14,385 nt of DNA from Comamonadaceae bacterium (lineage in GTDB: Bacteria; Pseudomonadota; Gammaproteobacteria; Burkholderiales; Burkholderiaceae_C). Both the position numbers and the translations under genes were made by a program. Positions 7,138 to 13,784 of this stretch are shown here, piece by piece. The stretch spans positions 1-14,385 of the forward strand of contig CANGOY010000021.1 of NCBI GenBank assembly GCA_947455585.1, given 5' to 3'. A model generated the notes under the pieces. That model did no database searches. It had not been told where the DNA came from and was given only the letters and a program-made list of their open reading frames with translations. Positions within the stretch are counted from its first letter, which is position 1, and the number at the start of each line of letters is the position of its first letter.

Positions 7138-7938
7138 TTAAATACCCGCTTTTTTGCGGCTCTCAATCCATGCCTTGAATTCTTCTTCAGCAACCACATT
7201 CACCACAACGGGCATGTAGGCGTGCTCTTTGCCGCACAGCTCTGAACATTGACCACGATAGGTTCCAGTTTTTTCCACGGTCGCCCAAAACTCGCGCAAG
7301 AAGCCGGGCACGGCATCGCGCTTCACGCCAAATGCAGGCACCCACCAGCTGTGAATTACGTCATTGGATGTAGTGATGAAACGCACTTTTTTACCAACTG
7401 GCAACACCAAGGGGTTGTCCACTTCGAGCAAATAGTTTTCGCCCTTAGCTTCTTTGTTGTCAATTTGATCGCGTGGTGTGGTCAAGCGGCTAGTGAATTT
7501 CACGCCTTCGGCAGGAAACTCGTACTGCCACATCCACTGACTGCCCGTGACCTTAACGACCAATTCGGCGTCGCTCTTAGAGTCTTCGTACATTTTGACC
7601 GCGTGATACGCAGGAATGCCAAACACACCATAGTCAATCACCAACAACACAGCAAACGGCGCTAAAACGTACAACCATTGCTTTCTAGTACGCGGCGCTG
7701 TGAAGCTGGCAGCCTGATGCCCTTGCGACTTGCGGTGCGACCAAAATGAATAAAGCATCAACGCCAACACACCACAAAAAATGATCAGAATGATGATCAT
7801 GAACAGGTTGTGAACATGGAGCGTTTCACGCGCAATGGGTGTCACGGGTTCAGGAAAGTTCCATGTGTAGCCCGCCCATGCGCTTTGCGCTACGACGGCC
7901 GCAAACGCGCCCGCCATCAATTTATTCAAGCCCCACAT
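7138..7938 (-). CDS. coxB: Cytochrome c oxidase subunit II with CuA domain, lacking a C-terminal heme c domain
   Basis: Subunit II accepts electrons from cytochrome c through binuclear CuA. Seen: a signal peptide ending AWA (about residue 22), helix 1 (about 45-66), loop HRKSQGHQAASF, helix 2 (about 88-110), then the cupredoxin domain. CuA ligands are His196, Cys231, Glu233, Cys235, His239 and Met242 (CSELCGKEHAYM); electron-entry Trp lies in QWMWQYEF. Helix 2 is odd: the usual E-x2-W-T-x2-P start is replaced by RKQWLYVLAP, and Asp102-Tyr103 sit mid-helix. I chose ATG 7938 because AAGGA lies 10 nt upstream; the frame also opens at ATG 7974. At 266 residues it lacks the fused CXXCH domain that I recall in many Burkholderiales homologues. 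It lies 48 bp after the hairpin gene. Confidence 0.95.
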   Translation of the reverse strand: MWGLNKLMAGAFAAVVAQSAWAGYTWNFPEPVTPIARETLHVHNLFMIIILIIFCGVLALMLYSFWSHRKSQGHQAASFTAPRTRKQWLYVLAPFAVLLVIDYGVFGIPAYHAVKMYEDSKSDAELVVKVTGSQWMWQYEFPAEGVKFTSRLTTPRDQIDNKEAKGENYLLEVDNPLVLPVGKKVRFITTSNDVIHSWWVPAFGVKRDAVPGFLREFWATVEKTGTYRGQCSELCGKEHAYMPVVVNVVAEEEFKAWIESRKKAGI

Positions 7939-7986
7939 ATCTTTTGTCCTTTTATAAATTCTTTGAATATTCATCCGGCCAATAGT

Positions 7987-8217
7987 TCAAAAGCTAAAAA
8001 CAGAAGAAATCCCTGCTAGCCCAGTCACAAAGACCATCACCATCGGCGCGACCGACCAAGCCATTTCGGTCAAGCTTGACGTATGGAAATGCGCTTGCGC
8101 ATGCTTGTGGTGATGCCAGTGCGATGCCAAGATAGCGGCAAACACCACAGCAAACATCACAACAGAAGCGCCTAACAACCATTCACGCGCAGCCAATGTA
8201 AATTGCATATCAATCAT
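7987..8217 (-). CDS. Subunit II-like membrane hairpin without CuA domain (76 residues, His-rich loop)
   Basis: Not a family I know by name. Two membrane helices (about 14-33 and 52-73) are joined by a His-rich loop, HWHHHKHAQAHFH. The start of helix 2 reads HFHTSSLTEMAWSVAP, which fits the spacing at the second helix of canonical oxidase subunit II: F-H, then Glu51, Trp54, Ser55, Pro58 (FH-x5-E-x2-W-[ST]-x2-P). There is no cupredoxin domain and no cysteine. ATG 8217 is chosen because GAGGGG lies 8 nt upstream, overlapping the cytochrome c4 stop; ATG 8223 and GTG 8226 are alternatives. It lies directly before coxB, in whose product this motif is missing. I infer a split or duplicated subunit II helix pair that may be an accessory oxidase subunit; the His loop may bind metal. 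Confidence 0.8.
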   Translation of the reverse strand: MIDMQFTLAAREWLLGASVVMFAVVFAAILASHWHHHKHAQAHFHTSSLTEMAWSVAPMVMVFVTGLAGISSVFSF

Positions 8218-8229
8218 GCCCATCACCCC

Positions 8230-8877
8230 TCAACGAAAACGATTGGGTTGTATGGTTTGCAGCGTGGTTGGTAAGCTCTCCACGTAACGCGCAATTTCGT
8301 TGAGCTCTTTGTCTGAAAACTGCTTCACCACACCCCCCATGATGGGGTTGCTGCGCCCGATTTGCGGTTTATTTTCAGTTTTGTAGGCACGCAATGCTGC
8401 ATACACATAATCTGAATGCTGGCCCGCAATCTTGGGATACATAGGGGCGATGGGCTTGCTCAAGCCCGCACCATGACAGGCGATACAGCCCCCCTTTTCA
8501 ACCAAGCCAGCCCCCACACTCACGTCAATGGGTTTAGCTGGACTCTCAGTCGGCAGTCCAGTTGATTCATAGTACGCCGCGAGGTCTGCGGCATCCTGGG
8601 CAGTCAAAGACAAGGCCGTTGTGCCCATGGAAGGATGCTTGCGCGCGCCTGATTTGTAATCATTGAGCGCAGAGACGAGATAGCCTGCGCTTTGACCTGA
8701 AAGCATCGGCACTCGGTACACCTCTGGAAACCCTGTGTGATAACCCTTGATGCCATGACAGCCCACGCACAGTGCATTTTTCTGACTACCAGCTTGGGCG
8801 TCACCTTGTTGGGCATGCGCGGAATAAATTGGACTAAAGCACACGGCAACAAGGAGACCAGCTATCAACTTCTTCAT
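8230..8877 (-). CDS. Diheme cytochrome c4-type protein
   Basis: A periplasmic electron carrier of 215 residues, first gene of the oxidase operon. Seen: a signal peptide ending SAHA (about 22); two cytochrome c domains with CVGCH (37-41) and CIACH (131-135), each followed by a c4-type pattern (G-Q-x-x-Y-x2-x-A-L-x-x-Y-K) and a downstream Met (Met84 and Met180) as the likely sixth ligand. Its place next to coxB, whose product lacks a heme c domain, makes it the obvious candidate electron donor to CuA. ATG 8877 has AAAGGCG about 7 nt upstream. The stop TGA at 8230 is fused to the ribosome site of the hairpin gene. An FNR-type box lies 18 bp upstream of the start codon. Confidence 0.93.
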   Translation of the reverse strand: MKKLIAGLLVAVCFSPIYSAHAQQGDAQAGSQKNALCVGCHGIKGYHTGFPEVYRVPMLSGQSAGYLVSALNDYKSGARKHPSMGTTALSLTAQDAADLAAYYESTGLPTESPAKPIDVSVGAGLVEKGGCIACHGAGLSKPIAPMYPKIAGQHSDYVYAALRAYKTENKPQIGRSNPIMGGVVKQFSDKELNEIARYVESLPTTLQTIQPNRFR

Positions 8878-8895
8878 CTATTTCGCCTTTAGGGT

Positions 8896-8909
8896 TTGAT
8901 CTAAATCAA
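8896..8909. promoter_or_regulatory. Perfect FNR/ANR/DNR-type palindrome in the divergent cox/ctaA regulatory region
   Basis: TTGAT-CTAA-ATCAA matches the consensus TTGAT-N4-ATCAA of CRP/FNR-family regulators exactly. It is centred at 8902.5, between the divergent cytochrome c4 start (8877) and ctaA start (8940). An AT-rich block (TATTAT at 8914-8919 on plus, ATAATA on minus) could serve as a -10 element. The box is too close to both start codons for a class II activator site at -41.5 unless the starts are wrong, so repression under low oxygen (or NO) is the simpler reading. That is inference; the match itself is seen directly. Confidence 0.75.
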
Positions 8910-8939
8910 TAGATATTATTAGCAACTAGGATGGGCACT

Positions 8940-9983
8940 ATGGGCAGTAGTTACCACTATAAAAGAACATTGGAGAATGAAAAATTGCTAGCGAACCGTA
9001 AAAACCTACTTGCTTTTGGCATCGTGTTGGCTCTTTGCGTCATCAGTCTCGGGGCTTATGTCCGCCTCTCTGATGCAGGCCTTGGCTGCCCCGATTGGCC
9101 TGGTTGCTACGGCAAATTAATAGGCGTTCCTGGCAGTCATGCAGAAGTCAACGAAGCACAAGCTGCTTTCCCTCATGCGCCCGTTGAGACGGCAAAGGCA
9201 TGGAAAGAAATGATCCACCGTTATCTAGCCGGTTTTCTTGGGTTGGTCATTGCGGCGCTCGCAGCCTCAGCGATTTGGCCTCGTCGTCAAGCAGAGGTAG
9301 CGCCGCAAATTTTCTTGGTCGGGTTAGTCGTGGTACAAGCCGCCTTGGGCATGTTGACCGTCACTTGGCTGCTCAAACCAGTCATCGTGACAATGCACCT
9401 TTTAGGCGGCATCGTCATCCTCGCCACACTGATTGGCATGCGCGCCAACGCATCTCAAGCGCGCGTGAGTATCGCCACGTCCGCCATGAAAAAAGCAGCT
9501 TGGTTTGTGAGCGCACTTATCCTGATCCAAATCGCTTTGGGCGGCTGGACCAGTGCCAACTATGCCGCCATGGCATGTACCGACTACCCCCTTTGTCAAG
9601 GCCAGTGGATGCCTGCGGATATCGACTGGTCGCATGCGTTCGTCTTCAACCGTGAGCTAGGACAAACCAGCGACGGGCAAATGCTCAGCCTGCAAACACT
9701 CACCGCCATTCACTGGACGCACCGCTGCTTCGCGCTGCTTGTGTTGGCGGCGTGCGTGACATTTGCCATACGTCTCAAGCAGCACGATGACACACGCACC
9801 CTAGGTCGCTTGCTTTTGATTGCCGTCGTCGGGCAAGTCCTTCTGGGCATCAGCAATGTCTGGTTGCAATGGCCATTGGGCCTAGCCGTTTTGCACAACA
9901 CAGGAGCAGCCGCTCTGTTCGGCGTGGCTGTCTTTACCGCAGTGCAGCTTCAACGTGCCAAAACCTCAAAAGCAACGGCATGA
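8940..9983 (+). CDS. ctaA: Heme A synthase (COX15/CtaA family)
   Basis: Converts heme O to heme A in the inner membrane, following CtaB. Eight membrane helices in two four-helix halves are visible. Heme-ligand histidines lie in EMIHRYLAG, VTMHLLGG, AIHWTHR and LHNTGAA, and each half has a cysteine pair (GCPDWPGC and CTDYPLC). About 347 residues, normal. ATG 8940 is chosen for the GG-rich stretch upstream (AGGATGGG); ATG 8931 is in frame three codons earlier, and TTG 8985 has a clean GGAG 9 nt before it. The stop overlaps the next start as ATGA. In related clusters, as I recall, ctaA stands directly before ctaB; here it is divergent to the oxidase operon and heads a cytochrome c operon. Confidence 0.95.
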   Translation: MGSSYHYKRTLENEKLLANRKNLLAFGIVLALCVISLGAYVRLSDAGLGCPDWPGCYGKLIGVPGSHAEVNEAQAAFPHAPVETAKAWKEMIHRYLAGFLGLVIAALAASAIWPRRQAEVAPQIFLVGLVVVQAALGMLTVTWLLKPVIVTMHLLGGIVILATLIGMRANASQARVSIATSAMKKAAWFVSALILIQIALGGWTSANYAAMACTDYPLCQGQWMPADIDWSHAFVFNRELGQTSDGQMLSLQTLTAIHWTHRCFALLVLAACVTFAIRLKQHDDTRTLGRLLLIAVVGQVLLGISNVWLQWPLGLAVLHNTGAAALFGVAVFTAVQLQRAKTSKATA

Positions 9984-10687
9984 AAAAAACATTCGGCATG
10001 TTGTTGGCCTGCTTGTTCGGCTTGGCCCCGCTCGCATCTTTGGCCAGTGACATGGCTGAACGTATCAAGCCTTGCGAGGCCTGTCATGGCAACCAAGGTC
10101 GCGCAGGGCCAGATGGCTACTACCCCCGCTTGGCTGGCAAGCCAGCAGGTTATTTATATAACCAAATGCAAAATTTCTCGCAGGACAGACGCCACTACAC
10201 CATGATGCGTCGCATGATGGCGCCGCTGTCGCCGCAATACCAACGTGAAATGGCGGACTACTTTGCCAGCCTGCAAATCCCTTACTTACCTCCTTCGCTC
10301 AAAAACACTGCACCATCTTCAGCACAAATGGCACGCGGCAAACAGCTGGCCTTGCTGGGCGACCCAGCAAGCGACCTTCCTGCATGCAACACATGCCACG
10401 GCAAAAATTTGATGGGTAGCCAAACCAATGTGCCCAGCCTATTGGGACTCCCCTCGGCCTACCTCGGTGCGCAACTCTCAGCCTGGACCTTGGGTGAACG
10501 AACCACCGTTGCGCCTGATTGCATGAGTGACATTGCCAAACACCTCTCTGCTGACGATGCCGCAGCTGTCACGGGCTGGTTGGCTGCTCAAACAGTTCCA
10601 AGCAAAAGCACTTCCAACAAACCAAACCGCGCCCCAGAGAACTTGCGCTGCGGCAGTGCACCGGAACTGCATGGAGCATTGAAATGA
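9980..10687 (+). CDS. Diheme cytochrome c (c4-like), periplasmic
   Basis: 235 residues with a signal peptide (MKKTFGMLLACLFGLAPLAS, cleavage probably after about 23) and two heme sites, CEACH (32-36) and CNTCH (136-140). Each is followed by c4-like features (YYPRLAGKPAGYLYNQMQNF; VPSLLGLPSAYLGAQLSAW). It is Met-rich between the domains (MMRRMMAPL). A Cys near the C-terminus (ENLRCGSAPEL) is not part of a CXXCH. The start is fixed by ATGA overlap with ctaA, and the stop makes an ATGA overlap with the triheme gene, so the three are probably one translationally coupled operon. Role as electron shuttle is family knowledge; the partner (oxidase or dehydrogenase) is inferred from position. Confidence 0.9.
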   Translation: MKKTFGMLLACLFGLAPLASLASDMAERIKPCEACHGNQGRAGPDGYYPRLAGKPAGYLYNQMQNFSQDRRHYTMMRRMMAPLSPQYQREMADYFASLQIPYLPPSLKNTAPSSAQMARGKQLALLGDPASDLPACNTCHGKNLMGSQTNVPSLLGLPSAYLGAQLSAWTLGERTTVAPDCMSDIAKHLSADDAAAVTGWLAAQTVPSKSTSNKPNRAPENLRCGSAPELHGALK

Positions 10688-11982
10688 AACTGCGCCTCTC
10701 TACTGGCAAATGGCTTGCAGCACTCTTGATTGCTGCGCTGCTTTCACTCACAGCATGGGTGGCTTGGGACAACTGGGGACGTTTTCTCAATACGTCCGCA
10801 TCCACAGCTTCGCAAAGCGAAGCTGTGGATGCGTCAACATTAGTGCGCGGCGAATACCTCACCCACATCGGCGGCTGTATGGCTTGCCACACCACCAAGG
10901 CGGGGGAACCACTGGCAGGAGGACGACGCATTGACACGCCCTTTGGTGCGGTGTTTACCAGCAACCTCACGTCATCCCAAACACATGGATTAGGGCTTTG
11001 GACAGAAGCTGACTTTCAAAATGCCTTGCATTGGGGTCGCTCACGCGATGGTCGATTGCTGCTGCCTGTTTTCCCCTACAACCACACCAGCGCATTCACG
11101 CGCGACGATGTGCACGCCATTTTTTCTTGGCTGCAAACGGTCAAACCCGTGGAGCAAGCGCAACCTACCCACCGCCTCACTTGGCCACTTGGCACACAAC
11201 CGGTCATCGCCGTGTGGCGTTCGTTGTTTTTCACGCCAACACCCTTCAAAACGAATACCAGCGAATCAGAAGCATGGAATCGCGGTGCTTATTTGGTGCA
11301 AAGCTCGGGTCACTGCGCGGCGTGTCACGGCCAGCGCAATGCTTTAGGTAGTTTTCCCGCGCTAGACGATTTATCGGGGGGCTTTTTGTCACCCCAAATG
11401 TGGATAGCACCCAGCTTGGTCGATGCGACTCAAACAACACTGGCACAAAGCAGCCCTCAGGACATTGCCCACCTGCTTCGCATAGGCCAAAGCCAAAGCG
11501 CACATGCCAATGGCCCGATGGCTGAGTTCGTGCAACACACGGGGCAATACCTTTCACAAACAGATGCACTCGCAATTGCCACCTATCTGAAATCAAAGCT
11601 CAACACCGTCGCGCCCAACAGCACGCCGCCAACAGCACCCATCGCAGCATCCTCACCCACAGCACAGACGCTTTACAAAACCCACTGCGCCACATGCCAT
11701 GGTGACAACGGAGAAGGCAAGACCCATGCGTATCCCGCGCTGGCGGGCAACCCTGCCATCGTCTTAGCACAACCCGACAACCTGATTCAAATGGCGCTTT
11801 ATGGTGGCTATGGCCCTAGCACGGCGGTGCAACCACGCCCATATGGCATGCCACCGTATTTGTTCACATTGAATAACCAGCAAATTGCGGATGTACTGAA
11901 CCACATCCGTAGCCAATGGGGCAATCGGGCCACCGCCGTGAGCCCCATACAAGTCGACCGCGTGCGCGCTGCCGCCTATTGA
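10684..11982 (+). CDS. Triheme membrane-anchored cytochrome c (alcohol/gluconate dehydrogenase cytochrome-subunit type)
   Basis: 432 residues with an N-terminal membrane anchor or uncleaved signal (about 10-28), a low-complexity linker (36-53), then three cytochrome c domains: CMACH (65-69), CAACH (211-215), CATCH (335-339). Domain 1 (GGRRIDTPFGAVFTSNLT, then FPYNHTSAFTRDDV) is typical of the triheme cytochrome subunits of periplasmic alcohol, aldehyde and gluconate dehydrogenases. No dehydrogenase subunit is adjacent; the neighbours are a diheme cytochrome and ctaA, so it may pass electrons to the oxidase. Domain 3 ends RSQWGNRATAVSPIQVDRVRAA, similar in form to the heme c tail of fused subunit II proteins. 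A perfect 17-bp inverted repeat lies in the linker codons. It overlaps the bioC-like gene tail to tail by 7 bp. Confidence 0.9.
   Translation: MKLRLSTGKWLAALLIAALLSLTAWVAWDNWGRFLNTSASTASQSEAVDASTLVRGEYLTHIGGCMACHTTKAGEPLAGGRRIDTPFGAVFTSNLTSSQTHGLGLWTEADFQNALHWGRSRDGRLLLPVFPYNHTSAFTRDDVHAIFSWLQTVKPVEQAQPTHRLTWPLGTQPVIAVWRSLFFTPTPFKTNTSESEAWNRGAYLVQSSGHCAACHGQRNALGSFPALDDLSGGFLSPQMWIAPSLVDATQTTLAQSSPQDIAHLLRIGQSQSAHANGPMAEFVQHTGQYLSQTDALAIATYLKSKLNTVAPNSTPPTAPIAASSPTAQTLYKTHCATCHGDNGEGKTHAYPALAGNPAIVLAQPDNLIQMALYGGYGPSTAVQPRPYGMPPYLFTLNNQQIADVLNHIRSQWGNRATAVSPIQVDRVRAAAY
10797..10833. repeat. Perfect 17-bp inverted repeat with AAA loop inside the triheme cytochrome gene
   Basis: CGCATCCACAGCTTCGC at 10797-10813 is the exact reverse complement of 10817-10833, with AAA between. 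It lies in codons 38-50, the linker between the membrane anchor and the first heme domain. It is not followed by a T-run on either strand, so it is not a standard intrinsic terminator. It could be an RNA hairpin that tunes translation or decay, or a small palindromic element inserted into a tolerant linker. Confidence 0.9.
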
Positions 11983-12890
11983 TGCTCCCGTGCTGAGGTT
12001 TTGCCCAGCATGCTTCTCATGTCGTTCAACGACACCGTGCTTTCGCTCTGCACTTTCAAGCGCGGGATAGGTTTGAGAGCGTGACCGTAAATCACCTCGA
12101 CGGTCAGCGTGAGGCGGCCGTCTTGCTGCGGCTTGGCCAGTGCAAGCAAAGCAGTTTTGAGCTTCGCTAGCCATTGCTTGCCGCGCAAACCTGCAAAGCG
12201 CTCGCGGTGCAAATTACGGCCTAGCAAACGGCACTCGGCCAACAAGCTGTCGGCATCGGCATAGGTGAGCGTGATGCGCTCCATGTCCATCACGGGCTCG
12301 GCAAAGCCAGCTTGCACCAGCATGTCGCCCCAGTCGTGCATGTCGGTAAAGGAATGGCTGGCAGGCGGCCAGCCATTGGCTTGGTACACCTCAGCCAGCT
12401 CGCGCAAGGTATCGGGGCCGAGGCACGAGAACATCAAAAAGCCATCCACGGCCAGCAGCTGATGCCACTGCTGCAACAAGGCTTGTGGGTTGGCGCTGTT
12501 GTGCAGCGCCATGTTGGCCCACAGCATATCGGCGCTGCCCGCGGCAGGTGCGCCAAAACGCAAGGCATTAGGTTGCACCCAGCGTTTCCACCAAGGTGCT
12601 TGCAACGATTGACGCGCCCGTTGTTCAAGATGGGGCGATGCCTCGACCACGCTGCATTGCGCTTGCGGGTAACGCTCGCGCAGCTTGGCGTGCGTTTGCA
12701 GGCCGCCACTCACGGGCTCCCAATCGACCCACGATGCGGGCTGCAAACGAATCCACTGCAAACGGTCTTCCATGCGACGGCCAATCTCCTCGTTCAGCCA
12801 AGGCGATGTGGCGTGCGGCCATGCGGCCCAACGGGCGCTGGCCACAGGGTCAAGCGTGGGGGGCGAATCAGACGAAGACGGTTCAGACAT
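11976..12890 (-). CDS. BioC-like SAM-dependent methyltransferase with degenerate motif I
   Basis: Similar to malonyl-ACP O-methyltransferase (BioC), which starts the pimelate part of biotin synthesis in the cytoplasm. Seen: 304 residues from ATG 12890; LWANMALHNSANPQALLQQW, then FSCLGPDTLREL, then FTDMHDWGDMLVQAGFAEP, the last two typical of BioC. The glycine-rich SAM motif (usually V-L-D-x-G-C-G-x-G) is instead WVDWEPVSGG at 54-63, followed by an acidic Glu83 in VVEAS. The frame is open far upstream to 13118, but that part overlaps divergent comF and I reject it. The gene is divergent from comF and overlaps the triheme gene by 7 bp at the tail. Substrate is uncertain because of the altered motif. 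Confidence 0.82.
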   Translation of the reverse strand: MSEPSSSDSPPTLDPVASARWAAWPHATSPWLNEEIGRRMEDRLQWIRLQPASWVDWEPVSGGLQTHAKLRERYPQAQCSVVEASPHLEQRARQSLQAPWWKRWVQPNALRFGAPAAGSADMLWANMALHNSANPQALLQQWHQLLAVDGFLMFSCLGPDTLRELAEVYQANGWPPASHSFTDMHDWGDMLVQAGFAEPVMDMERITLTYADADSLLAECRLLGRNLHRERFAGLRGKQWLAKLKTALLALAKPQQDGRLTLTVEVIYGHALKPIPRLKVQSESTVSLNDMRSMLGKTSAREHQ

Positions 12891-12966
12891 GGCCCCTATT
12901 ATCGACACCACGCCCTTCGCAAACATTGTGCGGTGCTTCAACCCAAACGAGCGCAATGTCTTTCCA

Positions 12967-13701
12967 ATGCGGGGCATGCTGAAGTTCCCCATTGCATTAC
13001 CGATTGCACTTCCCAGCGTTTGCCACATTTGCCGCCGCTGGCCCAGCCAGCCGCTGTGCACACCGTGTGTCGAGCGCTTTGCCCAGCCCACGCTGCGCTG
13101 CCCATCATGCGCACTCACACTTAACCGAACCGCCCAAACCGGTCATTCTGCTCCTTGTCGAAACTGTGCCGCACACCCCAGCCCGCTAGACGCCTGTGTA
13201 GCTGCGGTCAGCTACACATTTCCGTGGGCAGGCTGCATTGCCGGTTTCAAGTTTGAAGCCGACCCCAGCCTCGCTCGCGCTTTGGCAAACCTCATGCGCC
13301 ACGCCCCGTGGGTAGAGCCCGCGTTAGATGCGGCCACACTCGTGGTGCCCATGCCCCTCTCGCCCACCCGCCTGCGTGAACGCGGTTTTAACCAAGCGTT
13401 AGAACTGGCTCGTCACTTGGCCCCATACAAAACCCACGCCCATACCCTGCTGCGCCGTGGCGACAGCGCCCACCAAGTGGGCGCATCACGCCAAGAGCGG
13501 CTAGAGCATGTACGTGATGCGTTTTGGGTTGCGCCCGAACATGTGTCTGCTGTGCGCGGCCAACGCTTGGTGCTGGTGGACGATGTGATGACCACGGGGG
13601 CGTCGATGTATGAGGCAGCGCGGGCGTTACGGGTGGCGGGGGCTGCGCACATCACAGGCTTGGTGCAGGCTCGCACAGAAGAACGCGAAGCGCATCACTG
13701 A
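12967..13701 (+). CDS. comF: ComF family protein (phosphoribosyltransferase-like, competence-associated)
   Basis: ComF proteins assist uptake of single-stranded DNA in natural transformation; in non-competent bacteria their role is unclear. Seen: 244 residues from ATG 12967; an N-terminal zinc-ribbon-like region with four Cys pairs (Cys19/22, 31/34, 45/48, 64/67); then VVPMPLSPTRLRERGFNQ; then the PRPP-binding signature VLVDDVMTTGAS at 202-213. The frame extends upstream to 12685, but that overlaps the divergent methyltransferase. ATG 12976 is an alternative start. The 76-bp gap to the methyltransferase gene shows no clear promoter. GC is clearly higher here than in the oxidase cluster. Confidence 0.93.
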   Translation: MRGMLKFPIALPIALPSVCHICRRWPSQPLCTPCVERFAQPTLRCPSCALTLNRTAQTGHSAPCRNCAAHPSPLDACVAAVSYTFPWAGCIAGFKFEADPSLARALANLMRHAPWVEPALDAATLVVPMPLSPTRLRERGFNQALELARHLAPYKTHAHTLLRRGDSAHQVGASRQERLEHVRDAFWVAPEHVSAVRGQRLVLVDDVMTTGASMYEAARALRVAGAAHITGLVQARTEEREAHH

Positions 13702-13784
13702 GGCTCGCCAATCAGCTTAGTCAGACCTGCTCTTCCTCAAACGCCATAGCTCGCAGCACCTCGCGCATGCAAGACAATAAGCGC

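Noticed and set aside
5473..8217. The K-less oxidase being a nitric oxide reductase
   Set aside because: The active-site Tyr in GHPEVY, all CuB ligands, the CuA site and the complete D channel are kept, and the operon carries full CuA/CuB/heme A assembly genes. NO reductases of the types I know lose the Tyr. Changed activity stays possible but I cannot support it.
8538..8561. Inverted repeat CTGGACT/AGTCCAG inside the cytochrome c4 gene
   Set aside because: 7-bp arms only, within coding sequence between the heme domains; consistent with chance.
10684..11982. Triheme protein as the cytochrome subunit of a local alcohol or gluconate dehydrogenase
   Set aside because: The family resemblance is real, but no flavin or quinoprotein dehydrogenase gene is adjacent. 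I kept the family description without assigning a substrate.
12685..12966. Upstream extension of comF, and matching upstream extension of the methyltransferase to 13118
   Set aside because: The two extensions would overlap each other's genes on opposite strands and show no family similarity; internal starts at 12967 and 12890 match the normal N-termini.
13195..13218. Inverted repeat TGTGTAGCT/AGCTACACA inside comF
   Set aside because: Only 9 bp arms with a 6-nt loop; expected by chance at about this frequency in 14 kb.
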